This document shows positions 16,892-25,546 of a stretch of 64,000 nucleotides of DNA, piece after piece. Below the pieces are notes generated by a model. The model ran no database searches and was not told where the DNA came from. It was given only the letters and a program-made list of their open reading frames with translations. Location: NCBI RefSeq assembly GCF_000447295.1, contig NZ_KE650771.1, positions 3,235,964 through 3,299,963 of the forward strand, given 5' to 3'. The stretch comes from Fischerella sp. PCC 9431 (GTDB lineage: Bacteria > Cyanobacteriota > Cyanobacteriia > Cyanobacteriales > Nostocaceae). A program made the position numbers and the translations under genes. The stretch's first letter is position 1. The number at the start of each line of letters is the position of its first letter.

Positions 16892-18607
16892 ATGATGCGT
16901 ATTCTGCTGCTGGAAGATTCTTGGGCAGACGCCGAATTGATCGGTGCAGCTTTGGCAAAAAGTAAAATTAATTGCGAGTTGGTACGAGTAGAGACTCGTG
17001 CAGACTTTATAGAAGCTCTCAAAACTGAAACCTTGGATTTAATTTTGGCAGATTACGCTCTTCCCTCTTTTGATGGCTTTTCTGCTTTAGAACTTGCTCG
17101 TGCTATCTGTCCAGAAGTACCATTTATTATCATTTCTGGGATACTTGGTGAAGAGAGGGCCATTGAAACTCTCAAAAGTGGAGCTACAGATTATGTACTC
17201 AAACAACGCTTAGAGCGACTAGTTCCAGCAGTAGAGCGAGCTTTGCGAGAAGCTGAAGAACGAAAATTACTCAAGCAAGCAGAGGCAGAATTACGTAAGA
17301 GCGAAGAATTATTTCGTACATCTGTAGAAACTATCCTAGACTCCTTTGGCATTTATTCTGCTATCCGTGACACATCAGGTAGGATAATAGACTTTCGCAT
17401 TGATTATGTGAACGCAGCCGCTTGTGAAAATCACCGGTTTACACAAGAAGAACAATTAGGTAAGTGTTTGTGCGAACTCATGCCCATACATCAGACAAGT
17501 GGTCTATTTACAGAATATAGCCAAGTTGTAGAAACAGGTGAACCACTGGTAAAGGAATTATTGTTGGAAGATGAGGGACAAGGGGGACAAGGAGGACAAG
17601 GAGGACAAGAGGAACAAGGGGGACAAGGGGGACAAGGAGGACAAGAGGGACAAGGGGGACAAGGAGGACAAGGGGAACAAGGGGGACAAGGGGGACAAGG
17701 GGGACAAGAGGGACAAGAGGGACAAAGAGGACAAGCAACAATTAATGATCAACTACCAATCAATAAGCAAAGAGCATATGATATTCGGGCTGTGAAATTT
17801 GGGGATGGGGTAGTTGTGACTTGGCGCGATACAACCGAACGCCGACAAGTTGAAGAAGAACGTAAATTACTCATACGCCAAGAGAAAGCAGCTAGAGAAG
17901 AAGCTGAGAAAGCAAACCGCCTCAAAGATGAATTCTTAGCTGTTGTTTCTCACGAACTTCGGACACCGCTTAACTCTATGTTGGGTTGGGCGCAGATACT
18001 GAGAAATCGACGATTGAATGAAGCGATCGCCACCAAAGCTTTAGAAACAATTGAGCGTAACGCCAGACAGCAAAAAAAATTGATTGAGGATATTCTCGAT
18101 GTCTCAATGATCATTCAGAACAAGCTGCGTTTGGAGTTACAACCTCTTTACTTAGTCCCAATCGTTCATGGTGCGATTGAAGATATACAACCACAAGCTC
18201 AGGCCAAGTCAATTCAAATTGAGTCTGTGCTAAGTCCCTTTATTAGTCCAGTTATGGGCGATGCAGAACGCTTGCAGCAAATTGTCTGTAATCTCCTCTC
18301 AAATGCGATTAAATTTACTCCTGCTGCGGGTCAAGTGCAGGTTTGGCTTCAGCAAATTGACTCGTTCGCTCAAATTACAGTCACCGATACAGGACAAGGT
18401 ATAAGTCCCGACTTTTTACCTTATGTGTTCGATCGCTTTCGTCAAGCCGATGGTACTACAACCAGAAAATATGGGGGATTGGGATTAGGATTGGCTATTG
18501 TTCATCATTTGGTTGAACTGCACCAGGGCCATATTTATGCTACTAGTGAAGGAATTGGCCAAGGAGCCACATTTACAGTCCAACTGCCAATCTACAAAAC
18601 AGAATGA
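16892..18607 (+). CDS. Receiver-PAS-histidine kinase with in-frame GQG repeat
   Basis: 571 residues from the ATG at 16892 (16895 also possible); the frame extends to a TTG at 16817. A receiver domain (Asp54 in LADYALPS, YVLKQ) is followed by a PAS domain, then HisKA with VVSHELRTPLN (His354), NLLSNAIKF, VTDTGQGIS and GLGLGLAIVHH. A 165-base array of the 9-mer GGACAAGGG and variants (17571-17735) inserts about 55 residues of Gly-Gln(-Glu) triplets into a late PAS loop without breaking the frame. The stop overlaps the next gene's ATG by four bases. Confidence 0.92.
   Translation: MMRILLLEDSWADAELIGAALAKSKINCELVRVETRADFIEALKTETLDLILADYALPSFDGFSALELARAICPEVPFIIISGILGEERAIETLKSGATDYVLKQRLERLVPAVERALREAEERKLLKQAEAELRKSEELFRTSVETILDSFGIYSAIRDTSGRIIDFRIDYVNAAACENHRFTQEEQLGKCLCELMPIHQTSGLFTEYSQVVETGEPLVKELLLEDEGQGGQGGQGGQEEQGGQGGQGGQEGQGGQGGQGEQGGQGGQGGQEGQEGQRGQATINDQLPINKQRAYDIRAVKFGDGVVVTWRDTTERRQVEEERKLLIRQEKAAREEAEKANRLKDEFLAVVSHELRTPLNSMLGWAQILRNRRLNEAIATKALETIERNARQQKKLIEDILDVSMIIQNKLRLELQPLYLVPIVHGAIEDIQPQAQAKSIQIESVLSPFISPVMGDAERLQQIVCNLLSNAIKFTPAAGQVQVWLQQIDSFAQITVTDTGQGISPDFLPYVFDRFRQADGTTTRKYGGLGLGLAIVHHLVELHQGHIYATSEGIGQGATFTVQLPIYKTE
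17571..17735 (+). repeat. 9-bp tandem array inside a kinase gene
   Basis: About 18 copies of GGACAAGGG/GGACAAGAG. Because the unit length is a multiple of three, all six frames stay open; this explains the apparent long shadow frames here. The same AG-rich motif occurs in intergenic repeats elsewhere in the window (for example 59575-59610). Confidence 0.9.
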
Positions 18608-19242
18608 ACAAACCACAAGATGCGCGACAATACGCCCCCGCTACACAGCGCAATCGTGAACCAATTCTAGAAATACTCACGCAAGTATTACCCACAGATG
18701 GTAGTGTATTAGAAATTGCTAGCGGGACGGGAGAACATGCGGTGTATTTTGCTCCTCGTTTGTCTCCTCGTCAATGGATACCTTCTGACCCCAATCCCCT
18801 ACACTGTGCTAGCATCGCTGCTTGGAGCAAACATTTACCTAGTGAAAATCTTCAGCCACCTTTAGAAATTGATGTACGTCAGCCAGTCTGGATTGTAGAG
18901 AAAGAAGCATTATTTGCTACGTCACCACTTACAGCCATAGTCAATATTAACATGATCCACATTTCACCTTGGACTGCTTGTTTGGGACTAATGGCGGGTG
19001 CTAGTCGCATTCTTTCGTCTGGTGGTATCCTCTATTTGTATGGGCCGTTTAAACGGGATGGCAAACATACTGCACCAAGTAATGCGGCTTTTGATGAATC
19101 TCTACGCGCTCAAAATCCAGAATGGGGTGTGCGTAATCTTGAAGATGTTGTCACAGCAGCTAGCAGGGACAATCTCAGTTTAGTGAATGTTTATCAAATG
19201 CCAGCTAATAATCTTTCAGTAGTATTTAAGAAAAGCTGCTAG
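18604..19242 (+). CDS. DUF938 family class I SAM-dependent methyltransferase
   Basis: 212 residues, matching the DUF938 (METTL26-like) family over its whole length. The N-terminus has QYAPATQRNREPILEIL, then the SAM-binding motif I VLEIASGTGEHAVYFAP, IPSDPN (motif II acidic), INMIHISPWTA and LYGPFKRDG. The substrate of this family is not established. It begins inside the stop of the upstream kinase (ATGA overlap), so it is translationally coupled to a signalling gene, which is an unusual association. Confidence 0.9.
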   Translation: MNKPQDARQYAPATQRNREPILEILTQVLPTDGSVLEIASGTGEHAVYFAPRLSPRQWIPSDPNPLHCASIAAWSKHLPSENLQPPLEIDVRQPVWIVEKEALFATSPLTAIVNINMIHISPWTACLGLMAGASRILSSGGILYLYGPFKRDGKHTAPSNAAFDESLRAQNPEWGVRNLEDVVTAASRDNLSLVNVYQMPANNLSVVFKKSC

Positions 19243-19326
19243 GGCGTCTATGTGGTGAATAATAATTTTTGAAACACCAAGACACTAAGACACCAAGAAA
19301 TTTTCATTTTGAGCAAATGTCAACAA

Positions 19327-19553
19327 CCCACCACTGAACGGAGTACCGTTTCAGTGGGGGCTTGAAAAATAGCCCTAGTTGACCCGTCTTAGTACCTTGA
19401 GTACTACGTTTTTTGAGTCACGACACCTACAGATGCGACGCCAGTTTGTAGCTCTGTCATCTAACGTTAAACAACCATTTGGGAGGTAGTGCGTTAGGTC
19501 TAACAAGCTCTTAAAACATTGACTAGGCGAACTTTACCCGCAAGGAGGGACGT
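19327..19553 (+). ncRNA. Candidate omega-RNA of IscB
   Basis: The 311-base gap before iscB has no gene but is full of complementary segments: the left-end hairpin (19327-19360), TAGTAC-CTTGA-GTACTA around 19390-19407, and further pairings up to the AAGGAGGG ribosome site. IscB omega-RNAs are known to lie directly upstream of the ORF, with the guide at the 5' end. By that rule the guide would come from the roughly 16-20 bases left of the left end (about 19311-19326). RNA ends are inferred, not seen. Confidence 0.65.
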
Positions 19554-20837
19554 ATGTCCAAAGTGTTTGTAATTGATTCAGAAAAACGACCATTAGATCC
19601 AGTTCACCCAGCACAAGCGAGACAGTTATTACGAAACAAAAAAGCAGCAGTTTATAGACAATTCCCATTCACTTTAATTCTTAAAGAATCATGGTCTGAA
19701 GCACCAGTTCAAGCACTCAGACTCAAAATCGACCCTGGTGCAAAGCACACAGGTATTGCATTAGTTAACGATTTAACTGGCGAAGTTGTATTTGCTGCTG
19801 AGTTAAAGCATAGAGGCTTTGCAATTCGAGATTCTTTAACTTCTAGAAGACAACTTCGCAGAAGTAGAAGAAATCGTAAGACTAGATATCGCCAACCACG
19901 ATTTTTAAACAGAACACGTCCTAATGGATGGCTTGCACCAAGTTTGCAAAGTCGGGTTGAAAACATCAAAACCTGGGTAGAAAAGTTACGTAGATTTGCA
20001 CCAATTAAAGCAATTAGTCAAGAATTAGTACGTTTTGATATGCAGTTGATGCGTAATCCTGATATCCAGGGCAAGGAATATCAACAAGGCACATTAGCTG
20101 GTTACGAAACTAGAGAGTTTTTATTAGAAAAGTGGAATAGACAATGCGCTTACTGCGGGATTAAAGATATTCCACTGCAAATAGAACACATTCACCCAAG
20201 AGCTAAAGGAGGTTCAAATTCAATCACAAATCTTACTTTGAGTTGCGATAAATGTAACACCAAGAAGGGGACTAAAGATATCAAAGATTTTCTCAAAAAA
20301 GACCAATCAAGGTTAGAAAAAATCCTTAAACAGGCTAAAAGACCTTTGGCAGATGCAGCAGCAGTTAACACAACTAGATTTGCATTATTGGAAGTTTTAA
20401 AAGCAACTGGGCTACCGGTAGAAACAGGTTCAGGAGGACTAACAAAGTTTAACCGCAATCAACAAAAGCTAACAAAAACTCATTGGTTAGACGCTGCTTG
20501 TGTTGGGAAGTCAACACCAATTCTAAATATCAAGGTTATTAGACCTCTGTTAATTGCAGCTAATGGGCATGGCTCAAGACAATCATGTAGAACGGACAAG
20601 TTAGGATTTCCTAATCGTCATATACCAAGAGAAAAAATACATTTTAATTTTCAAACTGGCGATATTGTAAAAGCTATTGTTACCACCGGTAAAAAGGTTG
20701 GTAATTATGTTGGGAGAGTGGCTATTCGTTCAACAGGTAGTTTCAATATCTCTACTAAAAACGGATTAGTTCAAGGGGTATCACACAAGTTTTGTAAGCG
20801 CATTCACTCAAAAGATGGTTACTCGTATGCACAATAA
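19554..20837 (+). CDS. iscB: IscB RNA-guided endonuclease (RuvC + HNH)
   Basis: 427 residues. The N-terminal PLMP-like domain (RPLDPVHPAQARQLL) is followed by RuvC-I with Asp60 in LKIDPGAKHTGIA, an Arg-rich bridge helix (about 98-118), RuvC-II with Glu157 in ISQELVRF, an HNH domain (about 195-240; Cys198, 201, 231 and 234 as zinc ligands; EHIHP with His212 as likely catalytic residue; Asn226/235), and RuvC-III with His310 and Asp313 in THWLDAACVG. The C-terminal 110 residues fit the TAM-interacting region. All catalytic residues expected for dual-strand cleavage are present. AAGGAGGG precedes the ATG. IscB proteins are the Cas9 ancestors of the OMEGA class. Confidence 0.93.
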   Translation: MSKVFVIDSEKRPLDPVHPAQARQLLRNKKAAVYRQFPFTLILKESWSEAPVQALRLKIDPGAKHTGIALVNDLTGEVVFAAELKHRGFAIRDSLTSRRQLRRSRRNRKTRYRQPRFLNRTRPNGWLAPSLQSRVENIKTWVEKLRRFAPIKAISQELVRFDMQLMRNPDIQGKEYQQGTLAGYETREFLLEKWNRQCAYCGIKDIPLQIEHIHPRAKGGSNSITNLTLSCDKCNTKKGTKDIKDFLKKDQSRLEKILKQAKRPLADAAAVNTTRFALLEVLKATGLPVETGSGGLTKFNRNQQKLTKTHWLDAACVGKSTPILNIKVIRPLLIAANGHGSRQSCRTDKLGFPNRHIPREKIHFNFQTGDIVKAIVTTGKKVGNYVGRVAIRSTGSFNISTKNGLVQGVSHKFCKRIHSKDGYSYAQ

Positions 20838-20980
20838 AAGATTTGTCAATTGTTCAACTGTCCCCATTATTGTTTGTGCTAACGCACAAATTCACTCAGG
20901 GGACGTTTCACAATTAACCCTCCATTCCTCCCACCACCAAACTGAGTACAGTTTTGGTGGGGGTCTCCTGGAGGTTTGAG

Positions 20981-21829
20981 ATGACATTAATTGTTGCGAC
21001 ATTTTATAAGTTTGTTAAACTGCCAGATTACGCTGAGAAACAGCAATCTTTGTTGTCTTATTGTCAAGCACAAGGTATTAAGGGAACTATTTTACTCGCT
21101 CAAGAAGGGATAAATGGGACGATCGCAGGTGATCGTGCAGCTATTAACTCAGTGTTATCTTTTTTGCGGTCTGATTCCCGTTTTGCTGACTTGGAACATA
21201 AAGAGTCTACTGCTGAAGAGCCACCGTTTCAACGTCTGAAGGTACGCCTGAAAAAAGAAATAGTCACAATGGGACTACCTGAGATTGACCCTAATGAAAA
21301 AGTCGGAACTTATGTTAGTCCCCAAGATTGGAATCAAATCATTTCTGACCCAGAAGTCGTTGTAATTGACACTCGCAATGATTATGAATTCAGTATAGGT
21401 ACTTTTCAAAAAGCACAAAATCCTAATACTGAGTCATTTAGGCAATTTCCAGAATATGTCAATAAGCACCTTGACCCTAGTCAGTATAAGAAAGTCGCAC
21501 TATTTTGTACTGGTGGTATTCGCTGTGAAAAAGCTTCTTCTTTTATGCTTTCGCAAGGTTTTCAAGAAGTTTATCACCTCAAGGGCGGTATTCTCAAATA
21601 TTTAGAGGAAGTTCCAGCAGAGGAAAGTCTTTGGGAAGGGGAATGTTTTGTTTTCGATGAACGAGTTGCTGTGAGTCACGGGTTAGAACCCGGTTCTTAT
21701 GAGATGTGTGTTGGTTGTGGACACCCAATTTCGGAAGCTGATAAAAATTCTCCTGATTATGAAGAAGGTATTAGTTGTCCCCACTGTTTTGATAGTCTCA
21801 CACCGGAAAAGAGAGCAGGTTTAGCTTAA
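20981..21829 (+). CDS. trhO: tRNA uridine 5-oxyacetic-acid-type hydroxylase TrhO (rhodanese-like)
   Basis: Start at ATG 20981 after GGAGG; the frame extends nine codons upstream into the IscB element's right-end hairpin. 282 residues: the N-terminal ferredoxin-like domain of the YceA family ([37 protein letters not shown]), then a rhodanese domain with [17 protein letters not shown] and the active loop [15 protein letters not shown], then a Cys-rich tail ([15 protein letters not shown]). The family adds the 5-hydroxyl on wobble uridine. Its native promoter appears to have been displaced or interrupted by the IscB element, whose right hairpin ends 17 bases before the ATG. Confidence 0.93.
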   Translation: MTLIVATFYKFVKLPDYAEKQQSLLSYCQAQGIKGTILLAQEGINGTIAGDRAAINSVLSFLRSDSRFADLEHKESTAEEPPFQRLKVRLKKEIVTMGLPEIDPNEKVGTYVSPQDWNQIISDPEVVVIDTRNDYEFSIGTFQKAQNPNTESFRQFPEYVNKHLDPSQYKKVALFCTGGIRCEKASSFMLSQGFQEVYHLKGGILKYLEEVPAEESLWEGECFVFDERVAVSHGLEPGSYEMCVGCGHPISEADKNSPDYEEGISCPHCFDSLTPEKRAGLA

Positions 21830-22049
21830 GGCGGAAGAAGCCCCGCACCATAGCTGAAAGCTTGGTGTCGGGATGAATTCCGGGCAATGAGGAATTGACC
21901 GACGAGCATAATTGAACGCAGTTCAATCAGCAATGTTGGTCGATGAGGAATTGCCAATCTTTGTTAATATAGATTCAGGTCAAAACTTTTAAGCAAAGCC
22001 GAAAATGCTGGCTTGAAAGTAATACCCGTAAATCTAAGCTTAAAAAAGG
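21830..22049. other. Structured non-coding sequence, possible second IS605-type end
   Basis: Directly after the TrhO stop, GAAGCCCCGCACC and GGTGTCGGGATG enclose a hairpin (CACCATAGCT/AGCTTGGTG), the same layout as the TnpB omega-RNA 3' end. A nested hairpin follows: ATTGAAC-GCA-GTTCAAT inside GACCGAC/GTTGGTC, about 21898-21942. GAGGAATTG occurs on both sides. No gene is seen. It is probably a degraded element end, but the boundary with the next relic is unclear. Confidence 0.45.
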
Positions 22050-22149
22050 CGCGTGGGACGCACGCCCTAAAAGCTCAATCAATGTCCTCAAAGAGGAGTC
22101 GTTGAGAAGCCCGCGCTGTATGCAAAGCACGACTCGTCGGGTACGTCAC
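22050..22149 (+). ncRNA. Orphan TnpB-type omega-RNA / right-end relic
   Basis: A GC-rich hairpin (about 22050-22068), then AAAGCTCAATCAATGTCC, GGAGTCG, TTGAGAAGCCC, a second hairpin, and an ending GGGTACGTCAC at 22139-22149. The same elements occur in the same order at the 3' end of the intact TnpB element (27500-27608). No tnpB frame is present anywhere upstream, only trhO, so this is a solo right end or decayed copy. The bases after 22149 would be its guide. Confidence 0.6.
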
Positions 22150-22278
22150 AAGAGAAAAAGCGACAGATGAGAAGGGGATAGGGGAGAGTTATCAGTTATC
22201 AGTTATCAGTTATCAGTTATTAAATTAAACTGGTCACTGTTAACTGACTTGTGCTTTTTCCCTGTGTTCCACAATAAA

Positions 22279-22755
22279 TTAATTAGTTGCTGCGGCGAAA
22301 AATTCTTGCAGTTTTTCGGGGTGTTTTGTAAACGCTAAATATTGGGACGCCATTTCTGGAGTTAACAGTTCTATCATTAATCTGTTTTCTACCCAGAATT
22401 CCATGACATCAAATAAAGATTCACGACTACAACGCACTACGCGCCAACCTTCACTCATCCCAACTTGTTCGATTTCTTCTTGGGTGACGGATACAGAAAT
22501 TGCTGCGTGGGTAGCTGTGAAAGTTGAGGGATTTTCATTGTGAACAAATTGACACTGGTCATCAGGTGATGTACCGGGTGCTATTTCATCTCCTAAAGGG
22601 TAAACTTCAACTGCTGTACCGTATTCATCACCAGGAAAAACTATATAGCTACCTGGGTTTGGAGGAAAGGGTGCTGCTTGACCTTTCAAGACTTTGGCAA
22701 GAATTTGGGCAACATGCTGGGGGTTTTTGGCGGAAACTGAAATGTGGTGAATCAT
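22279..22755 (-). CDS. Conserved hypothetical protein with VOC-like N-terminus
   Basis: 158 residues from the ATG at 22755 (MIHHISVSAKNPQHVAQIL); the frame runs eight codons longer. The opening strand-helix pattern HHISVSAKNPQHVAQILAKVL resembles glyoxalase/VOC proteins, and a later THAAISV segment could be the paired beta strand, but the metal-ligand set is incomplete to my eye. A Pro-rich loop GQAAPFPPNPGSYIVFPGDEYGTAVEVYP sits between. Function unknown. Monocistronic and convergent with the upstream relic. Confidence 0.72.
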   Translation of the reverse strand: MIHHISVSAKNPQHVAQILAKVLKGQAAPFPPNPGSYIVFPGDEYGTAVEVYPLGDEIAPGTSPDDQCQFVHNENPSTFTATHAAISVSVTQEEIEQVGMSEGWRVVRCSRESLFDVMEFWVENRLMIELLTPEMASQYLAFTKHPEKLQEFFAAATN

Positions 22756-22857
22756 AAAAAATAAAAAAATAACCTTCAAGATGTAGGATTCTACAAGTGA
22801 TGGTTATTGTGTTCCGCAAATCAAAAGATTAAGTTTTTTACACAAATTTTGATGGGT

Positions 22858-22920
22858 TTGTAGTAAGCACTTTAGTGCTTTGATATTTAAGGACTAAAGT
22901 CCTTACTACAAACTTGACTA
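22858..22920. repeat. Palindromic AGGACTAAAGTCCT-type repeat
   Basis: GTAGTAAGCACTTTAGTGCTT faces a longer copy with AAGGACTAAAGTCCTTACTAC, bounded by TTTGTAGT and its complement. It is the same family as the inner palindrome at 13528-13575 and the copy at 44826. It lies just past the clpB stop and may act as its terminator. Confidence 0.6.
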
Positions 22921-22927
22921 CAAACTA

Positions 22928-25546
22928 TTAAGTCGTCAATATTTCTGCGGGTAAGCGCTTGAAGGAAAGACGCTCATTTTCAATGTCTACAAAGATCATA
23001 TCGCCATCATTGAATTCGCCCCGCAAAATTGCTTTGGCGATTGGTGTCTCTAATTCTCTTTGAATTGCACGTTTGAGTGGACGCGCACCGAATACTGGAT
23101 CGTAACCGACTTCGGCTAAAAAGTCCAAAGCTGAATCAGAGAGTTTGAGAGACATTTTACGATCGCCCAATCGATGACGAAGTCTTTCAACTTGCAGTTG
23201 GACAATTTCGCGCAATTCTGCTTTTTGTAAACCGTGGAAAATAATCAACTCATCAACCCGGTTGAGGAATTCTGGACGGAAAGAATTTCGCAATGCTTCC
23301 ATTACCCGACTCCGCATTTCCTCATAGCGAGAGTCATCACCGGCGACATCAAGAATAAATTGCGAACCGATGTTACTGGTCATAATAATAATAGTGTTTT
23401 TAAAGTCCACTGTATGACCTTGAGCATCGGTGACACGTCCATCATCGAGGATTTGCAACAAGATGTTAAATACATCCGGATGAGCTTTTTCGATTTCGTC
23501 GAAGAGAATCACCGCATAAGGACGACGGCGAATTGCTTCGGTTAATTGTCCACCTTCTTCGTAACCAACATATCCCGGAGGCGCACCAATTAAGCGGGAA
23601 ACAGCGTGTTTCTCCATGTATTCAGACATGTCGATGCGGACTAGTGCTTCTTCGGTGTCGAATAAATATGCAGCTAAGGCCTTAGCTAGTTCTGTTTTAC
23701 CCACACCAGTAGGACCGAGGAAAATAAAGCTAGCAATGGGACGATTCGGGTCTGCTAAACCAGCGCGCGATCGCTGAATTGCATCTGCAACAGCTGTGAC
23801 TGCTTCTTGTTGTCCAACCACACGATGATGGAGTTCATCTTCCAGGTGCAGCAGTTTTTCTTTTTCCGATTCCACCAACTTGCTGATCGGGATACCAGTC
23901 CACTTGGAAATTACTTCGGCGATGTCAGCTTCGGTGACTTCTTCACGCAACAGAGATTTTCCTGTGTGTTGAGTTTGGGTTAACTCTGATTCTGCGGCTT
24001 CGAGTTTACGGTGTAAATCAGTTAGCTTACCGTATTTTAACTCGGCAGCCCGATTCAGGTCATAATCCCGTTCGGCTTGTTGAATTTCTAAGTTAACTCG
24101 GTCTATTTCCTCTTTGACAGATTGAATTTTGGTGATAATATCTTTTTCGGATTGCCATTGCGCGTTTAATGCCCGTTGTTCTTCTTTAAGATCCGCGAGT
24201 TCTTTTTCTAGTCTTTCGAGACGTTCACGAGAAGCAGTGTTGCTTTCTTTTTGTAGCGACAGCTTCTCCATTTCTAACTGTAAAATCTTGCGATCAATCT
24301 CGTCAAGTTCTTCTGGCTTAGAGGTAATCTCCATTTTCAACCTAGCAGCAGCTTCGTCTACCAAGTCAATAGCTTTGTCTGGTAAAAAGCGATCGCTAAT
24401 ATATCGACTTGAAAGTGTCGCCGCAGCTACTAAAGCATTATCAGAGATTTTCACCCCGTGGTGCAGTTCATATCTTTCTTTCAAACCCCGCAAAATTGAA
24501 ATTGTATCTCCAACACTGGGTTGATCGACATAAACTTGTTGGAAGCGTCGCTCTAGAGCCGCATCTTTTTCAATATACTTACGGTATTCATCTAAAGTTG
24601 TCGCTCCGATACAACGCAACTCACCCCGCGCTAACATGGGTTTGAGCAAATTGCTTGCATCCATCGCGCCTTGGGTAGCACCCGCACCGACAACAGTATG
24701 AATCTCATCAATAAATAAAATTATATTACCACCGGATTCGGTAACTTCCTTTAAAACTGCTTTGAGACGTTCTTCAAATTCACCCCGGAATTTTGCACCC
24801 GCAATCAAAGCACCCATATCCAAAGCAATTAGCTTGCGGTCTTTGAGAGATTGGGGAACATCACCAGCAACGATGCGCTGTGCTAAACCTTCAACAATAG
24901 CAGTTTTACCAACACCAGGTTCTCCAATCAACACAGGATTATTCTTGGTGCGGCGAGATAGAATTTGAATCGTACGACGAATTTCGTCATCTCGTCCAAT
25001 CACTGGATCAAGTTTACCTTGACGAGCGGCTTCGGTGAGGTCACGCCCATATTTTTCCAGTGATTGGTATTTACCTTCTGGATTTTGGTCGGTCACTTTT
25101 TGGCTTCCCCGAATTTGTTTAATAGTATCTTTTAGCTTTCTTTCGTCTAATCCGAATTCTTGAAATAGACCTTTACCAAAGCGATCATCTTTGGTGTAAG
25201 CAAGTAATAAATGTTCTATCGATATATATTCGTCATCAAACTCTTTACGATAATTTTCCGCTCGATCCAGCAGAGAATCCAAGCTGCGTCCCAGGTAAAC
25301 AGAGTTGATAGTTCCCGATACTTTTGGTTGACGTTGGATATATTGGTCAGTGCGATCGCGTAATTTTTGCAGATTCACACCCAATTTTGTAAACACCGGC
25401 CCAGCTAGTCCTTCTTGTTCTAGCAAAGCTTTCATCAAGTGTTCACTTTCAATTTGCTGATGGTGATTTTGTTTAGCGATGTCTGGAGTATGCGCGATCG
25501 CTTCCCACGCTTTTTCTGTAAATTGGTTAGGGTTAGTTGGTTGCAT
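22928..25546 (-). CDS. clpB: ATP-dependent disaggregase ClpB
   Basis: 872 residues, standard ClpB length. An N-terminal Clp repeat domain (residues 1-150) is followed by the first AAA+ module with [13 protein letters not shown] (Walker A) and [15 protein letters not shown] (Walker B), the long coiled-coil M domain (about 410-530; absent in ClpA/ClpC), and the second AAA+ module with [32 protein letters not shown] and [12 protein letters not shown] sensor 2. With DnaK it resolves protein aggregates after heat stress; dnaK lies 18 kb away in this window. No CIRCE sequence is seen upstream. Confidence 0.97.
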   Translation of the reverse strand: MQPTNPNQFTEKAWEAIAHTPDIAKQNHHQQIESEHLMKALLEQEGLAGPVFTKLGVNLQKLRDRTDQYIQRQPKVSGTINSVYLGRSLDSLLDRAENYRKEFDDEYISIEHLLLAYTKDDRFGKGLFQEFGLDERKLKDTIKQIRGSQKVTDQNPEGKYQSLEKYGRDLTEAARQGKLDPVIGRDDEIRRTIQILSRRTKNNPVLIGEPGVGKTAIVEGLAQRIVAGDVPQSLKDRKLIALDMGALIAGAKFRGEFEERLKAVLKEVTESGGNIILFIDEIHTVVGAGATQGAMDASNLLKPMLARGELRCIGATTLDEYRKYIEKDAALERRFQQVYVDQPSVGDTISILRGLKERYELHHGVKISDNALVAAATLSSRYISDRFLPDKAIDLVDEAAARLKMEITSKPEELDEIDRKILQLEMEKLSLQKESNTASRERLERLEKELADLKEEQRALNAQWQSEKDIITKIQSVKEEIDRVNLEIQQAERDYDLNRAAELKYGKLTDLHRKLEAAESELTQTQHTGKSLLREEVTEADIAEVISKWTGIPISKLVESEKEKLLHLEDELHHRVVGQQEAVTAVADAIQRSRAGLADPNRPIASFIFLGPTGVGKTELAKALAAYLFDTEEALVRIDMSEYMEKHAVSRLIGAPPGYVGYEEGGQLTEAIRRRPYAVILFDEIEKAHPDVFNILLQILDDGRVTDAQGHTVDFKNTIIIMTSNIGSQFILDVAGDDSRYEEMRSRVMEALRNSFRPEFLNRVDELIIFHGLQKAELREIVQLQVERLRHRLGDRKMSLKLSDSALDFLAEVGYDPVFGARPLKRAIQRELETPIAKAILRGEFNDGDMIFVDIENERLSFKRLPAEILTT

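Larger units (their letters stand above)
19327..20963 (+). mobile_element. IscB-encoding IS605-superfamily (ISC-type) element, no TnpA
   Basis: Bounded by two 34-nt imperfect hairpins, left at 19327-19360 and right at 20930-20963. Both have the same length, the same AGTA loop and one bulged T in the 3' arm; they differ at three base pairs that are all compensated. Between them lie the presumed omega-RNA (about 19327-19553), iscB and a further imperfect palindrome (about 20848-20915). No Y1 transposase gene is present, so mobility would need TnpA supplied in trans. True cleavage points lie outside the hairpins and were not determined. Confidence 0.82.

Noticed and set aside
17508-17795. Long shadow ORFs on both strands across the GQG array
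   Set aside because: The 9-bp repeat keeps every frame open; the plus-strand kinase frame is the real one.
19311-19553. CRISPR-like array near iscB
   Set aside because: No direct repeats of regular spacing; the sequence fits an omega-RNA with terminal hairpin instead.
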